This document shows, piece after piece, positions 11,429 through 21,239 of a DNA stretch of 23,374 nt. How positions within the stretch are numbered: position 1 is the stretch's first letter; every line of letters starts with the position of its first letter. The notes under the pieces are model-generated. The model was given only the letters and a program-made list of their open reading frames with translations. It was not told the origin of the DNA and searched no databases. The stretch covers positions 1-23,374 of the forward strand of contig WOGZ01000434.1 in assembly GCA_009733775.1 (NCBI GenBank). Direction: 5' to 3'. Source of the DNA: Alectoria sarmentosa. Lineage: Eukaryota; Ascomycota; Lecanoromycetes; Lecanorales; Parmeliaceae. Both the position numbers and the translations under genes were made by a program.

Positions 11429-11539
11429 AAATAATAAATAATTATCAAAACACGTAAACATCGTAAAGATAATAAATAATTATCGTTTTTCGTCGAAAAG
11501 CATTATAAGGGCATGATACATTGTTTATTGTTTATTAAT
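11429..11539 (+). other. Gypsy 3' untranslated stretch before the LTR
   Basis: A purine-rich AAGGG lies at 11508-11511, near where a polypurine tract might be, but the bases directly before the LTR are pyrimidine-rich (TTGTTTATTGTTTATTAA). A standard polypurine tract next to the LTR is not seen. Confidence 0.5.
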
Positions 11540-11797
11540 TATTAAAAAAATCGTTATGTTATCATATTGTCAAGCTCATTATATTTGTTTAATAAATAAT
11601 GATTTGTCAAATTTATGACTTGAAAAGAAGTTGATAAATAATCAATTTTTATAAAAGAATCGATCAATTTATAATTATTCAAAATATAACCTTTCTAATA
11701 TATCACATTGTCGACATTATTATGTCGCCAACCATGATTATATCGCCTATCATGAGCTTGACAAGCACCCTATAACCAACTAATCGTATTTTCAACA
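11540..11797 (+). repeat. 3' LTR of the gypsy element
   Basis: This 258-bp copy begins TATTAAAAAAATCG, which is TGTCAAGAGAATCG of the 5' LTR with four C/G-to-T/A changes, and ends TTTTCAACA. The last part (ACAAGCACCCTATAACCAAC, 11761-11780) is less mutated than the 5' copy. The TSD CATTT follows directly. Confidence 0.93.
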
Positions 11798-11802
11798 CAT
11801 TT
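11798..11802 (+). other. Target-site duplication CATTT (right)
   Basis: Identical to 651-655. It fixes the right end of the gypsy element at 11797. Confidence 0.9.
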
Positions 11803-11852
11803 ATATAAATATTTGTTGATAAAGTATTTAATTATGCTAGTAGCCTCTTAAG
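11803..11852 (+). repeat. Inverted-repeat arm X, left copy, inner part
   Basis: These 50 bp continue arm X after the insertion. GTATTTAATTATGCTAGTAG followed by CCTCTTAAG matches the reverse complement of 23046-23095, where the end reads CTTAAGGGGATACTAGCAC. Joined to 377-655, and with one TSD counted, the arm is 329 bp, the same length as the right copy, without a gap. Homology stops at CTTAAG on both sides. Confidence 0.88.
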
Positions 11853-13430
11853 GTATTAACATTATTTTATTATAATATTACAAATTAAGATTTATAAATT
11901 AAATTTATGATATTTAAAAATAAACGAAAACGAAACGAATTTAAGATTTAATATCGATTAAACATTTTTTTTTTTTTTTTTCTCTCTCTTCGAATTGAAA
12001 TATTAAATTTATTAATATATTTAAATTATAAATATATTAAAATTGTAAAAACATTAAATTTATGATTTTTATTCAAAATATAAAAAATTAATATTTTATT
12101 TTAATTTTTAAACTTTTTTTTTAAATTCTTTTTTTAAAAGTTTTTTTAACATTGCTTTTAAAATTAAATTTTTTTTTTTAAAATCGGAATTTTAAATTTA
12201 ATTATTCATTAAATTTATAAATTTTATATAAATTTGAAACGAATTGTGATTTTTTTTAATTTTAAATTTTTTTTTTTTTTTTTCGAATTCGAATTTTACG
12301 TTTTATGATTTACGATTATTAAGCGAGAAATTTATATTTTTTTATTTATTTTATCATTATATTATTTATGATTTACGAATTTTATATATAATTGTTTTTA
12401 TTTAAAAATATATATAAAATGTATTAAATCTTTTATAATCGATTTTTCGCGACTTTGAAAGATTTATATTGTATATTTATATAATCATTATTTTGAAATA
12501 AATTTATACAATTTTAATAATATAATAATCTTATAAATATAATAAAAAAATAAAATATTCTTTAAAAAAGAAAATAATTCGTCAAATAAATGTAAAGGTT
12601 TTTCGAAAATTTCGTTATTCTTTTAAATAATAATATATTTAAATTAAATATTAACTTTTATATATATATTCAAATTTCAATATTTTTATATTATTAAAAA
12701 GTGTATATTAAATTATAAAATTTATAAAATTATAAATAAAATTATTTTTAAGAGGATAAAGAGCAAAAAATATAAGATTTATATATATAAATTTTTAATA
12801 AAAACGCTCGAAAGATTTAAACGTTATTATTCGAACATTAATCGAAAAGCGTAATAATATAAAATTTATAATTGATTATATATATAAATTTAAGATATTT
12901 TAATTCAATCTTACATTATTCTTTTATATAATAAAAATTATTTAAATTTATTATTAAATTATATATAAACATTTTTCGTTATTATTATAAAATCTTGAAA
13001 TATAATAATAACAATTAATTGATATTAATAAAAATTTAAACGATTTTAATGAAAATTAATAAAGCATTTTTTTTATTTTTTTTATATTATCATTATGCGA
13101 TAACGATTTTAAAATTAATAAAAAATTATTTAACATTTCAAATAATATCGAAATTTTTGATTTAAGCATTAAGAATTAATAATTTCATTTATCAATTTTT
13201 TTTAAAACGTTTAAATCGTTTTTTAAATCGTTATTTAATTCGTTTATTTCGATATCTTTTCAAATCGATAATTTTTAAATCGATATTTTTAATTCGTTTT
13301 CAATTGTGATAAAAATTTCATTTTCATTATCTTTATTATTATTATTATTAATTTTTTATATTTTTATATTTATCTTTTTTGATATCGATAATTGAATTCA
13401 ACGTTTAAAATATCGTTATAAATGTTTTTA
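11853..13430. other. AT-rich spacer with T tracts, no gene seen
   Basis: Nothing coding is recognised on either strand. Two 17-base T runs (11965-11981 followed by CTCTCTC, and 12267-12283) and many TATA stretches occur. The 5' LTR and leader of the copia element should lie in the right part. AATTGATATTAATAAAA at about 13017 could be a mutated TGGTATCAGAG primer-binding site, but two bases do not fit simple RIP. No LTR pair could be aligned. Confidence 0.5.
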
Positions 13431-14540
13431 TAAATAATAAAGATAATTTCTTTTTAATTTTTATTATTATTTTAAAGTTTATTATCAAACATATTAAATA
13501 AAACGAAGATATTAATAATTATTTAATATTGAATAATTTTCAACTCTTTATTAACATTATTAAATTTAAAATTTATATAATTATTCATTAACGTTTTAAT
13601 TATATTAATAATTAATTCATTAAAAAATATAATGAAAATTTTCAAATTATATTAAATATCATCGATGTTTATTATAAATTTATAAATTTTAAATTTTATA
13701 TCGAATTTATATATTAATTATATAACATTAATATCAATTTCGAAAAGAACGTTTATTAGTACGAATTTTTTTTTCGCAAAATTAACGTCGAAATTATTAA
13801 TTTAAACGACTTTTTATTATTATCAAAGTTTTATTTTTTTTAATTTTTTTTTATAAAATTCGACGAAATTTACGATGTTTTTATGATAATTTATATTTAA
13901 ATTTATATATTTTATAATTCGAATATAATTAACCTCGATTTGATTATTTATAACGCAATAAATAAAAAACGTTATATATTTATAATTAAAAAAAATATAT
14001 CGTTATGTTCATTCATCGTAATAATAAAAATAAATAATTTATTAAAAACAATTTCGACGATTTTAATTTCATCAATAGCGAAATTTATATTTTTTATAAA
14101 ATCGTTAATTGCAAATTTAAACATTTTTTAATTAAATATTAAATAAAATTTCTTTATTTGAAATTTGAAAAGTTTATAAATGAATAAAAAAAGAAAAAAA
14201 AAGAAATAAATCGATATTATTTATATAAATATTAATATTCTAAATTTTAAACGTAAACGCATCGATAAAACGTTATTTAACGTTTTTATTTCAAAAAAGT
14301 TTTTTTTAATGTTAATATAACGTATATTTTAAAAAAAAACGATTATCTTTATATTTATATAACATTTTTAAACGAATTAAATAATCAAAATCAGTCAAAT
14401 TTCATTTCGAATAATTTTAATATTTTAAATATAATTAATAAAATAAATTAAAATAAAACCGAAAATCTTATTAATTTAATAACGAATTCAAATTTGAATA
14501 AAAATTTATTATTCATTAAATTTATGAATTTTAATATTCG
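13430..14540 (+). pseudogene. gag: Copia gag-like remnant
   Basis: A + strand frame (as 13940) reads as a Gag-like protein with stops. EFFFRKINVEIINLNDFLL near 13765 and DEIYDVFM near 13865 recall the copia Gag pattern of a helical segment ending in a P-x-Y-x-x-F/V-M block. A 63-codon open piece at 13940-14131 is Ile/Ser/Thr-rich. I found no clear CCHC knuckle; a Lys/Arg-rich stretch (14180-14205) lies where one would be expected. The assignment rests mainly on position before the copia protease. Confidence 0.5.
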
Positions 14541-14550
14541 AATTATGATA

Positions 14551-14900
14551 AATTTTAATTATATTCGTTATTTCTTTATCGATTATTTAATATTTATTAT
14601 TTATATTAAAATTTAATTTCGATTTATTAAAGATATTAAAGACGTTAAAATTCAATTTTTTATTTATAATATTATTAATCTTAATTATAATGTTAATAAT
14701 AAATATATTATTTTAATAATTTTTAATGTTTTGCACGTGCTCAATATAAACGTTAATCTTTTATTAATTAAAAAGTTTTTAAATATCGACATTAAAATCG
14801 TTTTATATAAAAAAAATTATGTTTTAATTTGAAATAATATAATATTAATCGATACGCGAAACCGCGATTTGTTTTTTTTAAATTTATAAAAAAACAATAA
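14551..14900 (+). other. Copia protease and GAG pre-integrase segment
   Basis: INFNYIRYFFIDYLIF at 14548 on corresponds to the D-S-G-C-T-x-H protease motif, with Asp to Asn, Ser to Phe, Gly to Asn and Cys to Tyr. Then NVLHVLNINVNLLLIKKFL (14725-14781) is the conserved N-V-L-H-V-P-x-L-x-x-N-L-L-S motif before the integrase. LIDTRNRDLFFL at about 14850 ends this segment. Confidence 0.88.
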
Positions 14901-14999
14901 TATTTTAATCGTTTATAACGTTTTTTCGAATTCGATTTATCAATTATAATATGCTTATATAAATTATTTAAATTAATAAAATTTTAATAAACTTTTTAA

Positions 15000-15550
15000 T
15001 ATCGTTATAAATATGAATTTTTTCAAAAATATTATTAAGAAATATATCTGCGAATGTTAGGTAATGAATTATTAAAAAATTATTTTTTATAATAATTTTA
15101 TAATTTTCGATATTTTATCGAGCGAATTTATTTATAACGATTTTATTAAAATTTTCATTTTCATTAATTTTAATAATTATAAATCTTTTATAACGTTTGA
15201 AAACGATTTCATTTATTATTTTAAAATTTATTATATTTATTATAAAAATATAATTTTTATTACATTTTTACGTTTTAAAATTTATTTGAAATCTTATAAT
15301 TATCGAATTTATCGTATTCGTTTTGATAATGAAAACGAATATATTAATAAAGTTTTTTTCAAATATTTCATTTAAACGAGCATTAAATAAAAATTTATTA
15401 TTATAGTTAATTTCGAAATAAATAAAATCGTTAAAAAATTCGATTAAATTTTAATAAATAAAATATATTCAATTTTGTTAAATTTTAATTTCAATAATTT
15501 TTTTCAATTTAAAATAATAATTATAATTAATTATTTGACGATGCGTTTTT
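15000..15550 (+). other. Copia integrase core
   Basis: YKSFITFENDFIYYFKIYYI (15178-15237) is the second-strand region of copia integrases (FI-DD-SRY). RIYRIRFDNENEYINKVFF (15307-15363) carries the second catalytic Asp in the R-x-D-N-x-x-E-Y motif. The third catalytic residue lies near 15435-15450, where Glu appears changed to Lys. Confidence 0.9.
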
Positions 15551-16489
15551 TTAACATTAAAATCATTATTATATTTTTTAAAATCTTTTATTATCGTAAA
15601 ATTTTTTTTTTTTTCATTTACGTGTTATTAATTTCATTATTTACGTTTTAAAACGTATTAAAAAAAATTGTGAATAAAAACGAGAAATGTATTTTTTTAA
15701 ATTATAAAAACGAATTCATTTTTCGTTTTTATAATTTAATCAAAAAGAAGATTATTCGCGTTAACGATATACATTTCATTAAAAAACGTTCACATTTCGT
15801 GAATCTTAAAGAGAAAATTAAGATTTATGAATTTTTAAATAAACGTTAACGTTTTTTTATATTAATATTTATTATAAAAAAAAATTAAATAAATAATGTG
15901 TTATTATATTATCAAACGTTAAATTTATAATTTCGATTAAATCGTTAAATCGATTATCATTAACGAATATTTCATCGTTAATCTTTAATCGCTTTTAAAA
16001 ATACCATTTTATTATTATTATAATGCGTATATTTATAACATTTATCAAATTTATTATATTAATCATTAAATTTATTATTATTTTCCCTTCATTAATATTT
16101 TCGAGATTTATTAAAATGAAAATTATGTGAAAACATTTCGAATATAAAAGTATTTAAAAAATATTTGATAATTATAAAAATTTCATAAATTTGAAATTTT
16201 TATAATTTATCGTTTAATTTTTTAACGAAAATTTTCGTTATTTTTATTTTTTTTGCGAATTATATTAATAAATTTAACATTTTCGAATTTATAATTTACG
16301 AATAAACGATTTTTAATAATTTATTTTATATGAATTAAAAGATTAATATACGAGATGAGTATAAGTTTTTTATAAATAATAATATTTAATATTTTGTTTA
16401 AACGTTTTTAAAGATTTGTGTTTTTTGAGATCTTTAAATTTATATTATAAAATAAGATTTTGAAAAGAAAAAAATTTATTATAAAACAC

Positions 16490-17200
16490 GTTAAATTATT
16501 TAAAAATTCGAATAATAAAAAAATCGTGATTATTATGATATTTTCGCGTCGATAATAAAATTTATAAATTATAAAACGATTTTTACGTTTACGACGATTA
16601 TGAATTAAAATATAAAATAAATAAACGTCAAAATCGTTTTTTTTTATAATAATGTTTAAAAAAACATTTATATATAATAATTTAAAGTTTTTAATAAAAA
16701 TAATATCAAGGTTTATAAATTAAATAAAATCTTTTATAACTTAAAACAATTTTTTAAAATTTGATATTAAAATTTTTTAATTTATATAAAAAAATTCGAT
16801 TTTAATTTCATCGAATCGAATAATAATATATTTATAAATTTCAAAAAAAAGATTATTATAACGTTTTACATTAATAATATTTTAATTATAAATCGCAATT
16901 AAATCGTTATCAAATAAATAAAAGATATTTTAAACGTCAAATTTCACATATTAAATTTAATATTATACGTTTTTTATTTGAACATAATCGTCAAAAGAAA
17001 TCGTTATAATAATATTATTTATTTGAAATAAAAAACGTACATTATACGCTTTTTCAATTATTTCAAATATTGAAATTTCATTTTTATTAATATATTATTC
17101 GAAATTAATCGCAGATTAACGTTTATCGAAAAAAATTACGTGATTTTTAAAAAATTTCGTAAGAAATATTAATTCGTTATAAATTTTTTTTATATATATT
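16490..17200 (+). other. Copia reverse transcriptase domain
   Basis: INVKIVFFYNNV (16621-16656) matches D-V-K-T-A-F-L-Y-G. KVYKLNKIFYNLKQFFKI (about 16710-16765) matches the K-L-x-K-A-L-Y-G-L-K-Q-S-P motif. FYINNILI (16864-16887) is the active-site Y-V-D-D, with both Asp now Asn. The LNVKFHILNL block follows at about 16933. Confidence 0.93.
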
Positions 17201-17559
17201 ATATTAAAAATTCGTCTTAATATCGTTTATATTTTTTTTTTAATTAATTAATATTTAATTAATCTTATTTTAACGCATTAAAATGTGATTATTCGAATTT
17301 TTCGATATTTTAAAAATACGATACATTATAAATTCGTATATAAAGACTTTTTCAAAGGTTTATTAAATTATATTAATTTTAATTAAATTAAAAATTCAAT
17401 TCGATGATTCATTTTTGATTATTTAAATAATTTAAATAATAATATTATTAATTAATCAAATAAACGTTAAATTATTATAACGTTATTCATTTATAAAATA
17501 AAATATATCGATTAAACGTAAATTATTAAAAAAGTTATTTAAATGAAAAACTTTTTTAA

Positions 17560-17840
17560 TCAATTTCTGCGATTTAATGATTCGAATTTTAAAATTATTA
17601 TAATTTTTAAAAATAATTAAAACGCAATTATTTTCGAAAAAATGTTTAATTTTATATTCGCATTAAACATATTAATATCGATCATTAATTTATACGCGAA
17701 AAAGTTAATAATCATATTATAAATATTTAATATATTTTCATTAACAAATAAATGATTAATGATTTTATTAAGGTTTTATGTTTCGATAAATTTATTATTT
17801 TTCGCGATATTTTTAAAATGAAAATAATCTCACATTATTT
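17560..17840 (+). other. Copia RNase H, C-terminal part
   Basis: IIIFKNN and NAIIF (17594-17637) match the Y-C-D-N-Q-A-A-I-x-L motif; a one-base shift then gives FYIRIKHINIDH (17650 on), FIREKVNNHIINI, and later MINDFIKVLCFDKF. These equal the N-P-x-x-H-x-R-T-K-H-I-D, F-I-R-E-x-V and D-x-x-T-K blocks that end copia Pol. Confidence 0.88.
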
Positions 17841-18075
17841 ATTTAAGATTATTGAAATCATTGTTTTAAAAAAGACGTTTAAGACGCTCGTTGTCATTAT
17901 TCAATGCCTTTAATTTCAAAAAAACGATTTTATTAATTTTCACATTTCGAATGATCGATCGAAATCGAAATTATTCGCAAAATCTCAATATTAATTTTAA
18001 CGTATCAAAACTTCGTTATATTATTATTATATCAAAAATTGATTTATCGTTATTATAATTATATTCATAAACTTT
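17841..18075. other. Copia 3' flank, boundary unresolved
   Basis: The copia 3' LTR should start here; ATTATTGAAATCATTG (about 17850) could be a mutated TGTTGAAA-type start. No matching 5' copy was found. On the minus strand a frame reads plausibly (RKVYEYNYNNDKSIFD near 18030-18072; LNNDNERLKRLF near 17880-17915), perhaps extending the minus-strand remnant to the right. Confidence 0.35.
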
Positions 18076-18844
18076 GCGAGCCTCTTTTCAAAACACTTAT
18101 ATTTATGTTTTATTCAAATTTGAAATTTGCGACGCTATTCAAAAGGTCGTTTTCGTCGTCTTTTCGTTAATCGCCTTGAATATTCTCATCAAAGTCATCA
18201 TATTTATGCCTTTTAAGATCATTATACTTATGCCCTTAAGCGTTATTGCCGTTATTATTATCATGAACATCGTCGTTATATATCGTTCGTATGCACGTTA
18301 TCAGTCATTATTGTTAAATATCAATATTTTAAAACGATCTTTACGAGTCTTGCAGTCGATCACATATATATATATATACATGCATATACAATTCGAAATA
18401 TTTCGTTCAATCGAAAAATTTATTCTCACATATATTTATTAATTATGTGTCGATCGATTTTTAATATATATTAGATAAATTGAAAATAAATTTATTAGAA
18501 AACGATTTTTCGTCAAAAAGTGAATTTTTTTTATGTGATATCGTGACGGATATATTCAAAAAAACATAATCGTTTTCAAATTTTCGATTTTTATTCTTTT
18601 TACTCGGCTTTGAATATCGCGAATTTCGAATCTCGTTTTTGAAATTCGAATGTTTATAAAAAATAAAGATGATATATAAGAGATAAAGATGATTTATGAA
18701 ATAAAAGTGATTTATGAAAAAGAGAATAATCATTTTCTTTTTCGAATTTTCATTGTTTTTACTCGATTTTGAACATCGCGAGTTTTAAATCTTATATTTG
18801 AAATTCGAATTTTTATAAAACGTATGAGGGTAGGGAAAGTGCAT
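18076..18844 (-). pseudogene. Unassigned minus-strand gene remnant with in-frame repeat
   Basis: From an ATG at 18844-18842 the minus strand is open to 18461 except for one TAA, about 127 codons where around ten stops would be expected. It is Ser/Lys/Asn-rich and contains FYK-SNFK ... NSR-SK-SK twice, 53 codons apart. The same frame continues with several stops to about 18076 and includes hydrophilic segments: YNDDVHDNNNGNN (18232-18285) and HKYNDL/HKYDDF repeats (about 18195-18240). The Asp/Asn/Lys composition suggests a disordered protein. GC is higher than around it. No family is recognised; host gene fragment or element-borne ORF are both possible. Confidence 0.35.
18566..18820. repeat. 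95-bp imperfect direct repeat
   Basis: 18566-18661 and 18726-18820 share ATAATC, TTTTTACTCG, TTGAA-ATCGCGA, TTTGAAATTCGAAT and TTTATAAAA in the same order. Their right ends are 159 bp apart, a multiple of three, matching the minus-strand peptide repeat. Shorter GATTTATGAAATAAAA-like repeats lie between them (18668-18722). Confidence 0.88.
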
Positions 18845-19170
18845 AAGGGTAATTTCACATTAATTATTCGACGTTAAACTCATTGTAATTACCCGACGTT
18901 CAATTTATCTTATTTATTCAACATTCGATTTTTTTAAAAGTATGCGTGCGAAAAAGAGTGTCGAAATTTAGGTTACGTGATTTTGTTACGTGACGAACGT
19001 ATGCGCTTATAATATAGATCGCACTTTTCTTTGTAACACTTTTAAAGTAATATAATTAAGTGTTTTATATTATATTTTCACAATTATCGCATTTTTAAAA
19101 ACGAACATAATGATAAACGTTATTATATATCACATATATCTTTTATTCCGTCCGATTCGAACAATTTATA
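18821..19170 (+). other. Less mutated segment, LTR- or promoter-like
   Basis: GC is higher than around it. A purine-rich GAGGGTAGGGAAAG (18826-18839) precedes TGCATAAGGG, resembling a polypurine tract followed by an LTR start, and the segment ends near CGATTCGAACA (19170). A TATA-like TTATAATATAG lies near 19010. No second copy is visible in the window, so a solo LTR is only a guess. Confidence 0.3.
18861..18935 (+). repeat. Three 25-bp tandem repeats
   Basis: Units at 18861-18885, 18886-18910 and 18911-18935 share the pattern TAATTA..CGACGTT.AA.T.AT. The first two are closest; the third has C-to-T and G-to-A changes (TATTTATTCAACATTCGATT). Confidence 0.85.
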
Positions 19171-19850
19171 TATTTCTTTTCGACGAATTTAATATTTAAT
19201 TCGTTTAATCTTTAATATAATCATTAATAAATCGCAAAATTAATTTTTATAACAAATCGATTTATGTTTATAATTAAAAGTCTTCGTTTATAATTAATTA
19301 TATATAATCTTAAATCGAATTATTAATAAAATCGATTTATTTATTATAACTTTAAGCGATTTATTAAAAAAATAATCGAATCATTCGATTATATATATTA
19401 AAAATAAAATTATTAAATAAATGCTTTTTATATAATAATAAAAGTAAACTATATACGCATAAAAAGCAAGTAAAGTTCGCTTAATCGACGTTATTTAAAT
19501 TCGTTTCGCCTTCATTTACCTTGAGTATCATGAATTTAATTTATAAATCTTAACTTGTTTTATATAAAACGCATATAATTTAAACTTAATAATTTAAACT
19601 TTAAAGAAGTTAATAGTCAATAATTAAATAAATTGATAATGTGACGAAAAAACTATTTTTTCGAATAAAATTACGATATATCTTTTTTATAAAATTTAAG
19701 TAAAAAACATCGTAAAGCGTATTATAATCGTTGTTAATATATATAAAAAAATAAAATAAAGCTAAGCTAAAATATCTTAAATTTGTATATATAATTAAGT
19801 AAAAAATTAAGTCAATTTTTTATTTTAAATAGCGTTGAAATAGCGGCTTT
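19171..19850. other. AT-rich stretch, nothing assigned
   Basis: Both strands were read and no frame stands out. A slightly GC-richer patch (19835-19870, with GCGGCTTTTAGGCC) occurs at the right end. It may be element flank or old LTR. Confidence 0.5.
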
Positions 19851-19899
19851 TAGGCCTTTCGAGCGCTTTTATTAAAAATTATATACAAAACTTTTACAC

Positions 19900-20457
19900 T
19901 TTATATTCTTTATCTTTTTAATGATAATTTTTTTTTCATAATTTCGTAAATTGTAATATTTGATTTGCGTTTTTCAACGATGTAAGAATTATAATAATCG
20001 ATTTATTATTATAAGATAAATAAATCTTCAAATATCGATTTTAAAGTCGCACGATGTTTATTTAAAGCGATTAATTTTTTTTTCATCTTAATTGTTTATT
20101 TGCGGAGTCGCGTACTATTTTATTTTTTTTAATTTATTAATCGATTATCAAATAAATATATTCGTTATCAATGTTCTTTTAAAACGTGTTATTAAATAAA
20201 TTAAATATTATAATCGTCTTTTAATATTCTTTTAAGGTCTTTATTAACGCGTATAAACTTCGTCTTTTAAACGAATCTTTTTTCGTCGACAATCGAAATA
20301 AAACATTAATTATTATTAAAAAGTTAATTATTATTGTTTTAAAAGAATATAAAAGATCGTTTAAAAGAGTTAGAATTAATTTCTCATTTTTATAACCGTC
20401 TTCTGTCACGAACAAAAGTCTGAATAATATTGTGCTTGAAATAATATTTAATAATTA
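19900..20457 (-). pseudogene. Unassigned minus-strand coding remnant
   Basis: One minus-strand frame reads as protein from about 20457 to 19900. It is fully open from 20415 to 20221 (LFVTEDGYKNEKLI at the start, SFKRRSLYALIKTLKEY at the end). Then about a dozen TAA/TGA stops occur within segments such as KNIDNEYIYLI, KNKIVRDSANKQLR (about 20085-20130) and ILTSLKNANQILQFTKL (about 19945-20000). The stops fit former Gln, Trp or Arg. It points the same way as the gypsy integrase remnant at 21.7-22.6 kb and could be downstream sequence of that element. No domain is recognised. Confidence 0.3.
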
Positions 20458-21239
20458 TAAATTAAATATATTATATAAAACGAACGTAAAAAGAAAAAAG
20501 GGAAAAAAATACTTTGTGCGTTTAAATATTCTTCGTAACTTAAACGTTAAATCGAATGTGATTAACGCGATATTTAATTAATTAAAATGAAACGTATTTA
20601 ATCGTTTTAAATTGAGTTGTAAGTAATTCGAGTGAAAATGATATTCGAATAATTGAGATGAATATGATTTAAGATTTTTAATAAAGACGTGTATTCGAAT
20701 CGTAACAATATTTTCTTTTTAAGATTCGAACTTTTATTAAAATTAAATTCGAATAAAAAAATGAAAATTTCAACTCTTTATCGAAATAAGCGAAAAATCT
20801 GATTTTATTTAACACGAATTTTAAAGTTTTTATAAATAAAAACTCGAATCGAATTAATACGAAATATGGATAAAAAGAGTGAAAATTCGAAAAACAAATT
20901 GAAAATTATTTTTTATATTTATCAAATGTATATTAAAATATTATTAAAAAACAATCAATAAATATATATAAGAATTTATATAATTAATAATAAAAAATCG
21001 AAATATATACGATTGATTATAAGACTTATAAGAATCGTTTTATAATAAATTTTTTAATAATAATATTTGAGATATACTTTCGAAATCGATTTATAAAGCT
21101 TTCGAGCTTTTTTGAAATATAAACAAAATCTTCTTTAAATTATCGTCAAAATCTTCATCGATGTCGAATTAAAAGTCGTTAAGGTTTTTTTTAAATAATT
21201 TTCATATTATAAATTTTTTAATTATGAGATTTTTAATAT
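20458..21239. other. AT-rich stretch, nothing assigned
   Basis: No frame on either strand is convincing. If the minus-strand gypsy element ended in an LTR, it would be expected in this stretch or just below, but no copy is available to align. Confidence 0.45.

Larger units (their letters stand above)
656..11797 (+). mobile_element. Ty3/gypsy chromovirus, nearly complete, RIP-inactivated
   Basis: An 11.1-kb LTR retrotransposon with a TGTCAAG start, a TTTTCAACA end, two LTRs and a perfect 5-bp target-site duplication. The domain order is Gag, C2H2-like finger, aspartic protease, RT, RNase H, integrase, chromodomain; RT before integrase defines Ty3/gypsy and the chromodomain places it among chromoviruses. 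It is larger than typical 6-8 kb fungal relatives because about 3.3 kb lie between the end of pol and the 3' LTR and hold a further ORF remnant. Every frame carries stops of the kinds made by C-to-T change on either strand, and a few one-base indels shift the frame, so it cannot move by itself. It sits inside arm X. Confidence 0.93.
14541..17840 (+). pseudogene. pol: Ty1/copia pol (protease-integrase-RT-RNase H), broken
   Basis: Degenerate Pol of a Ty1/copia element; integrase before RT defines the superfamily. Domains: protease (14551 on), GAG pre-integrase (14690-14900), integrase core (15000-15550), RT (16490-17200), RNase H (about 17250-17830). Every landmark from 14551 to 17823 lies in the same frame except a short segment at 17591-17640, so damage is almost wholly substitution. 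Most Gln and Trp positions are stops. Mutation is heavier than in the gypsy element. The end is near FDKFIIFRDIFKMK (17785-17823), a typical copia C-terminus. Confidence 0.9.

Noticed and set aside
12990..13040. Copia primer-binding site
   Set aside because: AATTGATATTAATA resembles mutated TGGTATCAGAG, but two positions need changes that RIP does not make and no LTR end could be confirmed beside it.
18074..18442. Plus-strand frame of 122 codons that looks like a hydrophobic membrane protein
   Set aside because: It begins at a TTG, and its hydrophobicity is what is expected from the complement of an Asp/Asn/Lys-rich minus-strand frame. The minus-strand reading is the better candidate.
18821..19170. 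3' LTR of the copia element
   Set aside because: It lies about 1 kb past the end of copia pol, and no similar sequence was found before copia gag. It is kept only as an LTR-like segment.
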